Shown here piece by piece: positions 9,086 to 16,877 of a stretch of 64,000 nucleotides of DNA. The position numbers and the translations under genes were made by a program. The notes beneath the pieces are model-generated. The model made no database searches. It saw only the letters and a list, made by a program, of their open reading frames with translations, and was not told where the DNA came from. Position 1 is the first letter of the stretch; each line of letters starts with the position of its first letter. The DNA is from JANXSS01 sp040385645. GTDB taxonomy: Bacteria; Pseudomonadota; Gammaproteobacteria; Burkholderiales; Burkholderiaceae_D. The stretch is from contig JAZKGZ010000018.1 of NCBI GenBank assembly GCA_040385645.1, positions 1-64,000 of the forward strand, in the 5' to 3' direction.

Positions 9086-9484
9086 TCATTGAACAACTAG
9101 CCGCATCCCAGCGCTATTGGCTGCACCATCATCGAAAGTCGCGGTGAATTCGCAGCCAGCTGCAAGTGCCGAATGCTCAATCACGCAATCTGAAAAATCC
9201 GCTTTTGAGGCGTCGAAAGAGCGCAAGGCTTTAATCACGGTTTCGCTATTTTCAAGGCAAATTTCATTAGTTCTTGCCAACTTGTCGATGACATTAAAAA
9301 TTTCTTCACGCGTGGCCTTGTAGCAGCTTTTCATGACCCATACCAGTTCGACCAATGCGACTAGGGTGATATAGCCGGGATTCTTTGTCGATAATGAGTT
9401 CATCAGCGAAGTCGCGCGTGGCGACTGCTCGGGATCGTCCTGCACGATGTAACGCACTAAAACATTGGTATCGAGCCCGATCAT
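9086..9484 (-). CDS. vapC: PIN-domain toxin, VapC family
   Basis: VapC toxins are Mg-dependent ribonucleases that cut tRNA or rRNA. The 132-residue protein is standard length and carries the PIN acidic set: D5 in GLDTNVLVRY, E46 in ALVELVWV, D96/D99 in ADFSDCVIEH and D118/D119 in TFDDGA. Its start overlaps the stop of the upstream AbrB-type antitoxin by 4 bases (ATGA), the usual antitoxin-toxin coupling. Catalytic residues appear intact, so the pair is probably active. Confidence 0.9.
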   Translation of the reverse strand: MIGLDTNVLVRYIVQDDPEQSPRATSLMNSLSTKNPGYITLVALVELVWVMKSCYKATREEIFNVIDKLARTNEICLENSETVIKALRSFDASKADFSDCVIEHSALAAGCEFTATFDDGAANSAGMRLVVQ

Positions 9485-9723
9485 CGCGCCTTCATTCCTT
9501 GCGCTGCTATAGCGAAGTTCATGTCTTCGATCGTCACAGGCTCTGCTGGTTTGCGCAGTAAACCTTTCAAAGCCGACACTGGGCTGGTCGCCGGCACAAT
9601 GGCAAACTGGCCAGGCATAATTTCGACAAACTCAATGCGACATCCGGTTTCGAGTCCAAGCGATGCGCGGATACTCGCAGGCAAAGTTATTTGGCCCTTC
9701 GAAGTTACCGTCGCAGTAACCAT
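9481..9723 (-). CDS. vapB: AbrB/SpoVT-type antitoxin of a VapBC-like pair
   Basis: From ATG 9723, preceded by a strong GAGGAG ribosome site, the product is 80 residues. The N-terminal swapped-hairpin AbrB motif is clear: TATVTSKGQITLPASIR, then GLETGCRIEF. The C-terminal tail would wrap and block the VapC toxin. These antitoxins bind palindromes at their own promoter, and a perfect palindrome overlaps the predicted -10 here (9746-9767). A reading to 9855 is open but lacks a ribosome site. Confidence 0.9.
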   Translation of the reverse strand: MVTATVTSKGQITLPASIRASLGLETGCRIEFVEIMPGQFAIVPATSPVSALKGLLRKPAEPVTIEDMNFAIAAQGMKAR

Positions 9724-9745
9724 AATTTTCCTCCTCATTTGCAAT

Positions 9746-9780
9746 TTCCTTACTTTATTGTAAGGAATTAGATTTGTCAA
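9746..9780 (-). promoter_or_regulatory. Promoter and operator palindrome of the vapBC pair
   Basis: Reading the minus strand, TTGACA (9780-9775), a 17-base spacer and TAAAGT (9757-9752) form a good sigma-70 promoter. A perfect 8-base inverted repeat, TTCCTTAC-6-GTAAGGAA (9746-9767), covers the -10. This is the expected geometry for autorepression by the AbrB-type antitoxin. Confidence 0.65.
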
Positions 9781-10017
9781 ATTGCCGAGCGGCTTTAAAG
9801 CGTCATACATGGCAGCTATCGGTGCAGCTTCGGCAGCGAAGCAACAATCATCCAACGCTGCAGATTTTCCGACGTTGAATTCCTGGGCACAGCGATATGA
9901 AAACTATCGTTCGCTCGTAGTCTTCGCACCGTTTCGATCAGGGTGGTACTTCGTCAAAAAAGTAGCTAATTGACTACAAGCAATCAAGACTGATTTTTGG
10001 TAACCCTTGTAAATATT
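9781..10017. other. Intergenic stretch with no supported gene
   Basis: This lies within the 390-base gap 9724-10113. A 63-codon open frame runs through it (9782-9973, +), but it has no recognisable family and no ribosome site, so I do not call a gene. The useful signals in the gap are the vapBC promoter on the left and the Fur-like box on the right. Confidence 0.5.
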
Positions 10018-10036
10018 AATGAGAACGATTATCGTT
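10018..10036. promoter_or_regulatory. Fur-box-like site upstream of the DUF2325 gene
   Basis: AATGAGAACGATTATCGTT matches the 15-base Fur core TGATAATnATTATCA at 12 of 14 defined positions (mismatches at core positions 4, 7 and 15 if the centre base is counted). It lies about 78 bases before the DUF2325 start in AT-rich DNA. Iron-dependent repression by Fur is predicted from the motif, not shown. Confidence 0.6.
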
Positions 10037-10113
10037 TAATATATTAACTAATGCTTGCCACCTAAAATAGTTGTCACGGCAATATGCCGAGGAAATAAAA
10101 AGGAACGCGTCTT

Positions 10114-11343
10114 ATGTGCATTCAAAAAGCCGCTGCTGAAAAAATTGACTCACAACTCTGCGCTGCTCAGACGTGCAGCAGTTCACGCCGCCGCAAACTC
10201 TGGGAATTGCCAGCCGGTGCGCATTGCTCTGTCATCGGTGTCGGGGTGCCAGCCGTCTTGCTTCGCAAGACTTTGAAAAGCGTGGTCGACAACGCTTTGA
10301 CGATGAGCGATTACGATTTTCATGTGGGAGCAGTTGGTCACTGTCGGTTACGTAATCCGATTTCCACGGTGTTGCAGAAGCTGCTCGACCGGCGTTTTGC
10401 TGCGGCCGTAAGAGTGTTTCAGGCAGCAAAGAACAAGGAGACGCTGGTCAGTCTATGGATCAAAGCCATCGACGATGGCGATGTCGCAGGCCCATTCTGG
10501 GCTGGGCTGACGCACCCGCTCTGCACGCCTGAGATTCAAGAGGCCATGATCAACGACATGCATCTGATACAGCACCAGGCCTGTGCAATGTTTCGCTCCG
10601 ATACGAGGGAGGTGGAATCCCTGGAGAAACGGATTCATGGTCTCGCGGCCGAGCTAGGTCAGACGCGGGATCGGCACGCCCGCCAAATCGCTGAAAAAAG
10701 CGTACTTATCCAAAACCTGCAGCAAGATTTATCGCAGGCTTTGGGCGAGGTAAAAGCCAAGGATCATAAAATTTTGACATTGATGCAGGAACTTGCGGCT
10801 GTTTGTACTGCAGTGGCCGCCGTGGACGTCGAAGCTCTCAATACTGAAAAGACGCGTCTGCTACGAGAAAGCAACCAGGCCTACGAAAAAAGAATACGGG
10901 CCTTAGAGCGTCAGCTTCGACGTAAAGCGGTACGGCCCGACATCGGCCGGCAGGATGCCCTCGCTGGAGAATCGTCTCGTCAGGAGTTGCCGATTTCTGC
11001 AGATGAAAACGCACTTGTCTCATTAAAGCTGCCAGCACAGCAGGTGCTATGTGTCGGTGGACGCGCCGGTAACGTGCCGGACTATCGTGAGGTCGTTGAA
11101 AAAGCAGGTGCGCAGTTCGTTTATCACGATGGCGGCATCGAAGACAATCAGCGTCTGCTCGAATCCGGGTTGGCGGCTGCCGACATGGTGATCTGTCAGA
11201 CCGGTTGCATCAGTCACAATGCCTACTGGCGCGTAAAAGACTTTTGCAAGCGTACCGGTAAGCGATGCGTCTACGTCGATAATCCGAGTACGTCTTCATT
11301 GATCAAGGGACTTGCCACCGTTGCGTGTTCTGACATGCCCTGA
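10114..11343 (+). CDS. DUF2325 domain protein, probably iron-regulated
   Basis: The 409-residue protein starts at ATG 10114 with AAGGAA nine bases upstream. Residues 1-170 are a helical N-terminal region. Residues about 175-285 are heptad-rich and probably coiled coil (EKRIHGLAAELGQ, then many E/K/Q/L). The C-terminal 95 residues are DUF2325, with LCVGGRAGNVPDYR, the FVYHDGGIEDN segment, the ICQTGCISHNAY segment and a final YVDNPSTSSL. The Fur-like box upstream suggests induction under iron limitation. The family has no settled biochemical function, so none is assigned. The gene converges on nhaA with about 40 bases between them. Confidence 0.85.
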   Translation: MCIQKAAAEKIDSQLCAAQTCSSSRRRKLWELPAGAHCSVIGVGVPAVLLRKTLKSVVDNALTMSDYDFHVGAVGHCRLRNPISTVLQKLLDRRFAAAVRVFQAAKNKETLVSLWIKAIDDGDVAGPFWAGLTHPLCTPEIQEAMINDMHLIQHQACAMFRSDTREVESLEKRIHGLAAELGQTRDRHARQIAEKSVLIQNLQQDLSQALGEVKAKDHKILTLMQELAAVCTAVAAVDVEALNTEKTRLLRESNQAYEKRIRALERQLRRKAVRPDIGRQDALAGESSRQELPISADENALVSLKLPAQQVLCVGGRAGNVPDYREVVEKAGAQFVYHDGGIEDNQRLLESGLAAADMVICQTGCISHNAYWRVKDFCKRTGKRCVYVDNPSTSSLIKGLATVACSDMP

Positions 11344-11384
11344 TTTTCCGGAAAGATCCGCCACCCTGAACGATGCGGTTGCCG

Positions 11385-12629
11385 TCATGCGCGCTCGAAA
11401 TCCATGGTGTCCAGATCGGTATCCGTATCCAACGGTTTGCCAAAAAACTTCAACCAGAAAAAACCCATCATGCCAGCAACCAGGGATGCAAGAAGAATGG
11501 CGATTTTTGAAGTATTGATGAGATCGGCTTGCCCCATGAAGGCCAGGTTGGTAATGAAGATCGACATCGTGAAACCGATGCCGCCCAAGAGGCCAGCGCC
11601 GAATACATGTTGCCAGCGCATATCGAGTGGCAGCTTGCAAATACCGACCGTCACCGCCGCAAAACACAGCAGCAGGATACCGACAGGTTTGCCGATGACC
11701 AGCCCCGCAAGAATACCCAGACTGTTTGACGAGGCAAGTGCTTGCGCCCAGTCGGTTCCAATGACCACGCCGGTATTGGCAAAGGCAAAAATAGGCAGGA
11801 TCAGAAAAGCTACCGGCGTGTGCAATACATGCTCCAGCCGATGCGATGGCGATTCTTCGTCGTCTTCTTTTGCCGAATAAGGAATTGCAAAGGCCAGCAA
11901 TACACCGGCGATCGTCGCATGCACGCCAGACTTGAGCATTAAAAACCACATCAGCACGCCGCCGACAAGATAAGGTAACAGCGAGACGATACGCAGAACC
12001 CGGTTCATGCACAGCAACAGGCCGAACACCGCGAGTGCGCCGAGCAGATAGGCAATCGATAGCTGCGCGGTATAAAAGACGGCGATCACGATGATGGCAC
12101 CCAGATCGTCCATCACGGCCAGTGCGGAAAGAAAGATTTTCAGGGATGCCGGTACGCGATTGCCGAGCAGCGCCAGTATGCCCAGAGCGAAGGCGATGTC
12201 GGTCGCCATTGGAATGCCAACGCCGGCCTGCGTCGGTGTGCCACCATTCAAAAAGTAATGAATCGACGCCGGCACCGCGATGCCACCGACGGCGGCAACG
12301 ATCGGCAACAAAGCGTTTTGGAAGTTCGACAATTCGCCGTTGTACAACTCCCGTTCGAGTTCCAGGCCGATCAGCAGAAAAAATATCGCCATCAGTGCGT
12401 CGTTGACCCAGTGTTCGATCGTCAGGCCAGCGACCCGTAGCTGCCACATGCGAAGATAATCATCGCCTATGGCGGAATTTGCGAGTAGCAGCGAAATTGC
12501 CGTACAAACAATCAGTAATATTCCGCCAGCCTTTTTCGATAGAAAGAAGCGCTTAAAAGATTTCGATAAGCTTCGTTGTACTGCAACCATTTGAGCGCTT
12601 TCGTAAATTCCTATCTCGGCCTCACTCAC
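11385..12629 (-). CDS. nhaA: Na+/H+ antiporter NhaA
   Basis: NhaA is an inner-membrane electrogenic antiporter that exports Na+ or Li+ in exchange for H+. The 414-residue protein has about twelve hydrophobic segments. It keeps the transport-site aspartates: D144 in MATDIAFALG and the D174-D175 pair in AVMDDLGAI, equivalent to D133, D163 and D164 of the E. coli protein. The first 30 residues are a hydrophilic extension. It is transcribed divergently from the MTA-phosphorylase-like gene, with 183 bases between. Confidence 0.95.
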   Translation of the reverse strand: MSEAEIGIYESAQMVAVQRSLSKSFKRFFLSKKAGGILLIVCTAISLLLANSAIGDDYLRMWQLRVAGLTIEHWVNDALMAIFFLLIGLELERELYNGELSNFQNALLPIVAAVGGIAVPASIHYFLNGGTPTQAGVGIPMATDIAFALGILALLGNRVPASLKIFLSALAVMDDLGAIIVIAVFYTAQLSIAYLLGALAVFGLLLCMNRVLRIVSLLPYLVGGVLMWFLMLKSGVHATIAGVLLAFAIPYSAKEDDEESPSHRLEHVLHTPVAFLILPIFAFANTGVVIGTDWAQALASSNSLGILAGLVIGKPVGILLLCFAAVTVGICKLPLDMRWQHVFGAGLLGGIGFTMSIFITNLAFMGQADLINTSKIAILLASLVAGMMGFFWLKFFGKPLDTDTDLDTMDFERA

Positions 12630-12756
12630 GTGTGAGGGTAACGTCTAAAAATAACACTGACCACTGTTGATTGGCAACCGACGCATCGCTGTCCGGGTCT
12701 TTCGTACGAGCTACTGATGGCGGTGTCGCAATCGACCGCGGTGTTTGTGGCCCTGA

Positions 12757-12787
12757 AAATTTCCATGGCAATAAATTTTCATGGCAA
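12757..12787. repeat. Tandem 15-base repeat in front of the arsenosugar-type operon
   Basis: Two copies of AAATTTYCATGGCAA (12757-12771 and 12773-12787, one mismatch) lie head to tail at a 16-base period. The second ends 25 bases before the start of the phosphorylase gene. The position, after the divergent nhaA gene and before a ten-gene operon, suggests an operator or activator site. No family of regulator is implied by the sequence. Confidence 0.45.
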
Positions 12788-12812
12788 ACTCACCCGCTCT
12801 TGGGGGGATTAG

Positions 12813-13658
12813 ATGCTGGCAATCATCGGTGGTACGGGCCTTTACCAACTGCAAGATATGCAGGCGATCGAAAAGATTTCGGTCGAAACGCCTTTTGGCA
12901 TGCCATCGTCGGAAGTGGTGAAGGGGACGCTGGCTGGCAGGGAAATTTTGTTTCTGTCACGTCACGGTACTGGTCACCGGCACTTGCCTCATGAAATCAA
13001 TTACCGCGCCAATATTTTTGCACTGAAATTGCTGGGTGCCCGCCAGGTTATCGGTATATCTGCTGTCGGCAGTCTGCGGGAAGAGATCGTGCCCGGAGAT
13101 CTGGCAATTCCTTCACAATATTTCGACTGGACGCGCGGGCATCGTGCATCGACTTTTTTTGGAAACGGCGTCGCCGCGCATGTTTCCACAGCAAGGCCAG
13201 TCAGCGAAAATCTGATGTCCTGGATCGCTGCGCACGCCAGTCGCCTGGGAATCAAATTACATGCGGGCGTCGTGTACGGGTGTGTCGAGGGACCGCGTTT
13301 AGGAACGGTCGCGGAAAGTCATTTTCTGCGGGCAGCAGGTTGCGATCTGGTAGGAATGACCAACATACCGGAAGTATTTCTCGCTCGCGAGGCGCAGCTT
13401 TGCTATGCCACGATCGGCATCGCCACCGATTACGATTGTTGGATGGAAGACCCGTCCAGACATGTCACGGCCAATGCGATTTTCGGGCTCTACGGAAGCA
13501 GCCTGGCTAAGGTACAATCGTTGTTGATCTCGCTCCTCCAGGATTCCCCGCCGGCGCAGGAGCCGGAAATACGCACCGCGCTTTCGCATGCGATGATGAC
13601 GGCACCTGATAGTGTCTCGGATATACAGCGTTCGTGGCTTGAAGTATTGCAGCGCTGA
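12813..13658 (+). CDS. MTA phosphorylase-like 5'-modified nucleoside phosphorylase
   Basis: The 281-residue protein belongs to the MTAP/PNP family, which splits 5'-methylthioadenosine with phosphate into adenine and the 5-modified ribose-1-phosphate. Seen motifs are GGTGLY at 6-11 (phosphate loop), SRHGTGH at 49-55, GMTNIPE at 181-187 and ATDYDCW at 204-210. D206 and D208 correspond to the pair that contacts the adenine amino group in human MTAP, which favours adenosine over inosine substrates. A strong G-rich ribosome site (GGGGGG) precedes the ATG. It is the first gene of the operon and lies 68 bases before arsS. That position suggests it acts on the ArsS product, 5'-deoxy-5'-dimethylarsinoyl-adenosine, rather than only on MTA; this is inference. 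Confidence 0.88.
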   Translation: MLAIIGGTGLYQLQDMQAIEKISVETPFGMPSSEVVKGTLAGREILFLSRHGTGHRHLPHEINYRANIFALKLLGARQVIGISAVGSLREEIVPGDLAIPSQYFDWTRGHRASTFFGNGVAAHVSTARPVSENLMSWIAAHASRLGIKLHAGVVYGCVEGPRLGTVAESHFLRAAGCDLVGMTNIPEVFLAREAQLCYATIGIATDYDCWMEDPSRHVTANAIFGLYGSSLAKVQSLLISLLQDSPPAQEPEIRTALSHAMMTAPDSVSDIQRSWLEVLQR

Positions 13659-13726
13659 CCAGCCTCTGTGTTTGCCATTTTACTGCGTACCATTCTCTGC
13701 TTACGCCTCAACCAGACGACAAAATC

Positions 13727-14692
13727 ATGCACGCGACCTTCCCCTTGTTACGCGAAACCGACTTTCCCGCCATCCGGCGCAGTCGGCCCGATACGCTGCA
13801 GGTCAATCTTGGCTACCTGTGTAACCAGACCTGCCAGCACTGCCATGTCAATGCGGGGCCGACCCGTACGGAAATGATGGATGCGCGCACCATCGATCTG
13901 GTGCTGCAGGTGCTGCAGGAATGTAACATCGACACGTTGGATTTGACAGGTGGCGCACCGGAAATGAACCCGCATTTTCGTAGGCTCGTGACGGCTGCGC
14001 GCGCGCTTGGCGTGCGCGTGATCGATCGATGCAACCTGACGATTCTGTTTGAGCCCGGCCACGAGGACCTCGCACAATTTCTGGCTTCGCAGCAGGTGGA
14101 GGTAACTGCCTCGTTGCCTTGCTATTCCCAGGAGAACGTCGATCGTCAGCGTGGTGACGGCGTCTTCGACAAAAGTATCGTTGGTTTGCAGAAACTCAAT
14201 GCCCTCGGCTACGGACAGCAAAGCAGCGATCTGGTACTGAGCTTGGTCTACAACCCGCAGGGTGCTACCTTGCCACCGCCGCAGCCCGCCCTGCAGGCAG
14301 ACTATCAACGCGAGCTGCTCGCGCACTTCGGCATCGTTTTCAATCAGCTGTATGTGTTGGCCAATATGCCCATCCAGCGATTCGGCAGCATGTTGATTTC
14401 CAAGGGTACGTTTGCCGGATACATGACATTGCTGAAAGATAACTTCAGTACCCACAATCTGCACTCGGTGATGTGTCGTAACCTGATCAGTGTCGACTGG
14501 CAAGGTTATCTATTCGACTGCGATTTCAATCAGATGCTGGAAATGCCACTGAACGTACCGGGCGTTGGCAGTCTGCATCTGCGCGATCTGCTGGATCGCG
14601 ACATTACCGGTGCGTTAGTCACGGTAGCCGACCATTGCTATGGATGTACTGCGGGTCAGGGTAGCAGTTGCAGCGGCGCACTCGCGGCGTAG
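13727..14692 (+). CDS. arsS: ArsS-type radical SAM protein (arsenosugar biosynthesis)
   Basis: ArsS joins a 5'-deoxyadenosyl radical from SAM to dimethylarsenite, giving the precursor of arsenosugars. The 321-residue protein has the radical SAM cluster motif C32-x3-C36-x2-C39 (CNQTCQHC) and the LTGGAPEMNP segment. Its C-terminal cysteine-rich domain (DUF3641-type) includes VMCRNLISVDWQG, the YLFDCDFNQML segment and a final CYGCTAGQGSSCSG. Some family members carry selenocysteine in this tail; here all positions are ordinary Cys codons. The family was earlier described as a radical SAM/selenodomain protein. Genes before and after fit a dedicated metabolite pathway; no arsM methyltransferase is in the window. 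Confidence 0.92.
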   Translation: MHATFPLLRETDFPAIRRSRPDTLQVNLGYLCNQTCQHCHVNAGPTRTEMMDARTIDLVLQVLQECNIDTLDLTGGAPEMNPHFRRLVTAARALGVRVIDRCNLTILFEPGHEDLAQFLASQQVEVTASLPCYSQENVDRQRGDGVFDKSIVGLQKLNALGYGQQSSDLVLSLVYNPQGATLPPPQPALQADYQRELLAHFGIVFNQLYVLANMPIQRFGSMLISKGTFAGYMTLLKDNFSTHNLHSVMCRNLISVDWQGYLFDCDFNQMLEMPLNVPGVGSLHLRDLLDRDITGALVTVADHCYGCTAGQGSSCSGALAA

Positions 14693-14709
14693 TGAACTTG
14701 GCTCTGCAC

Positions 14710-16872
14710 ATGCCCAATTTTGGTAAAAAAGCGCTCGTAGTGGTCTTGGTAGCTGCAGCATTGGCCGCCTATGTTGCGTTCGATGTGGGCAGCTATCTCA
14801 GCCTGGACTATTTCAAGGCCAGGCAAGCAGCCTTCCAGGCGTACTACGCCGACTATCCACTCCAAGCGATCGGGCTGTATTGCCTGGCGTACTTGAGCTT
14901 GACGGCACTTTCCTTGCCCGGCGCGACGATCATCACGCTGGCCGGCGGTGCTTTGTTCGGTCTGGGTATCGGTACGCTGGTTGTGTCGTTTGCCTCCGCA
15001 GTAGGTGCCACGCTGGCATTTTGGACCTCGCGCTACCTGTTGCGCGACTGGGTCAGGGCACGGTTTCGCAAGCAATTCAATGCCATCGATGCCGGCGTTG
15101 CCCGAGAGGGCGTTTTTTACCTGTTCAGCTTGCGCCTGCTGCCACTGTTCCCATTTTTTGCAGTCAATCTGCTGATGGGACTAACGTCCATGCGCACCTG
15201 GCCCTACTACTGGGGTAGCCAACTCGGCATGTTGGCCGGCACTGTGGTCTATGTCAACGCCGGCACCCGGCTGGCGACGATCGACGACCTGGGCGATATT
15301 GCTACGCCGGCCATTCTCGGTTCGTTCGTCCTGTTAGCGGTCTTTCCCCTAATCGCGAAAAAACTGCTGGCGCTGTTCAAGCAGCGCAAGCTAACCCGGC
15401 GTTGGCACAAGCCGGCGAGATTCGATACCAATCTGATCGTGATCGGTGCCGGTTCGGGCGGCCTTGTGACGGCCTACATCGCTGCTGCCGTCAAAGCGAA
15501 AGTCACGCTGATCGAATCAGGAGAAATGGGCGGTGACTGCCTGAATTACGGGTGCGTACCGTCGAAAGCACTGATCCGTACGGCGCGGTTTGTACACGAC
15601 GCCAGGAACGCCAGCAGCTTCGGCATCAATCGGTCTGAAATCGCTTTCGATTTCGCGCAGGTGATGGCGAGGGTGCATCGGGTTATCGAAACCATTGCAC
15701 CGCATGATTCGGTGGCGCGCTACCAAGGCCTGGGAGTGGATGTGATGCAGGGCCATGCCCGGATCGTCTCGCCGTGGGCGGTGGAGATCAATGGCCGGCA
15801 ACTCACGGCCCGGTCGATTGTGATCGCTGCGGGCGCCCGCCCGGTCGTGCCAAAAATTCCCGGTCTGGAAGACGTCGGTTATGTAACCTCTGACTCGTTA
15901 TGGAAACTGACTACCCTGCCAAAGCGCCTTATCGTGCTGGGGGGCGGACCGATCGGTGCGGAACTCGCGCAGGCTTTCGCGAGGCTCGGTTCGGCGGTCA
16001 CGCAGGTCGAGCAGGCACCTCGCTTGCTGAGCCGGGAGGATGCCGAGGTTTCGACCTTGATTTCCGCGGCACTGGCAGCCGACGGCGTGACGATTCTGAC
16101 AGCGCACGAAGCCGTGCGCTGCGAGCGTGAAGGCGAGCGCAAGCGCCTGTTCGTTCGGCATACCGGCAGTGGACAGGAAAGCAGCGTCGAATTCGATTTG
16201 CTTCTGTGTGCGGTCGGACGCGTTGCCCGCACCGAAGGCTACGGGCTCGAAGAACTGGGCATCGTGCTCACGCCGCGCAAGACGATCGAAACCGATGCCT
16301 GGCTTCAAACGCTGTATCCGAACGTCTTTGCCTGCGGCGATGTGACCGGGCCTTACCAGTTGACACATGCCGCTGCACACCAGGCTTGGTATGCAGCGGT
16401 CAACGCCCTGTTCGGCCAGTTCAAGCGGTTCAAGGCCGATTACAGCGTGATCCCGTGGTGTACCTTCACGGCACCGGAGGTCGCCCGCGTTGGGCTATGC
16501 GAGCAGGACGCGACGGAGCAGGAGATCGCCTATGAGGTCACACGCTACGATATCGGCGAACTGGACCGTGCCATCACTGACGAAGTCGCGCATGGATTCG
16601 TAAAAGTGCTGACCGTGCCTGGTAAGGACAAAATTCTCGGTGTGACCATCGTCGCCGATCACGCAGGAGAATTGCTGGCCGAGTACGTGCTGGCGATGAA
16701 GCATGGTCTAGGTTTGAACAAGATTCTGGGCACCATACATGTCTACCCGACCATGGCCGAGGCCAACAAATATGCGGCGGGCGTCTGGAAACGCCAACAT
16801 GCGCCGCAGCGACTTTTAGAATGGGTCCGGAGATATCACGACTGGCGTCGCGGGCCGCCAACTGCCAATTGA
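14710..16872 (+). CDS. TVP38/TMEM64 membrane domain fused to a mercuric-reductase-like flavoprotein
   Basis: The fusion is about 720 residues. Residues 1-230 form a TVP38/TMEM64 (SNARE-associated/DedA-like) membrane domain with several hydrophobic helices and the motif LSLPGATIITLAGG. Residues 240-720 are a pyridine nucleotide-disulfide oxidoreductase: FAD loop GAGSGG at 246-251, redox pair C277-x4-C282 (GGDCLNYGCVPSKAL), a second nucleotide loop GGGPIGAELA and the C-terminal HVYPTMAEA with the catalytic His. It lacks the N-terminal HMA domain and the C-terminal vicinal cysteines of true MerA. A GTG at 14692 overlapping the arsS stop is an alternative start. A membrane-bound reductase acting on an arsenic, selenium or thiol substrate is inferred. 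Confidence 0.88.
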   Translation: MPNFGKKALVVVLVAAALAAYVAFDVGSYLSLDYFKARQAAFQAYYADYPLQAIGLYCLAYLSLTALSLPGATIITLAGGALFGLGIGTLVVSFASAVGATLAFWTSRYLLRDWVRARFRKQFNAIDAGVAREGVFYLFSLRLLPLFPFFAVNLLMGLTSMRTWPYYWGSQLGMLAGTVVYVNAGTRLATIDDLGDIATPAILGSFVLLAVFPLIAKKLLALFKQRKLTRRWHKPARFDTNLIVIGAGSGGLVTAYIAAAVKAKVTLIESGEMGGDCLNYGCVPSKALIRTARFVHDARNASSFGINRSEIAFDFAQVMARVHRVIETIAPHDSVARYQGLGVDVMQGHARIVSPWAVEINGRQLTARSIVIAAGARPVVPKIPGLEDVGYVTSDSLWKLTTLPKRLIVLGGGPIGAELAQAFARLGSAVTQVEQAPRLLSREDAEVSTLISAALAADGVTILTAHEAVRCEREGERKRLFVRHTGSGQESSVEFDLLLCAVGRVARTEGYGLEELGIVLTPRKTIETDAWLQTLYPNVFACGDVTGPYQLTHAAAHQAWYAAVNALFGQFKRFKADYSVIPWCTFTAPEVARVGLCEQDATEQEIAYEVTRYDIGELDRAITDEVAHGFVKVLTVPGKDKILGVTIVADHAGELLAEYVLAMKHGLGLNKILGTIHVYPTMAEANKYAAGVWKRQHAPQRLLEWVRRYHDWRRGPPTAN

Positions 16873-16877
16873 AAACC

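Noticed and set aside
9782..9973. 63-codon gene between vapB and the DUF2325 gene
   Set aside because: No ribosome site, no homology and an atypical composition; more likely chance or a remnant.
12630..12812. SAM riboswitch or other structured leader before the SAM-related operon
   Set aside because: No conserved SAM-riboswitch core or long paired stem is seen; only the tandem 15-base repeat stands out.
14710..16872. Mercuric reductase (merA)
   Set aside because: The HMA domain, the C-terminal cysteine pair and any merR, merT or merP neighbour are missing; the TVP38 fusion fits an arsS-linked reductase better.
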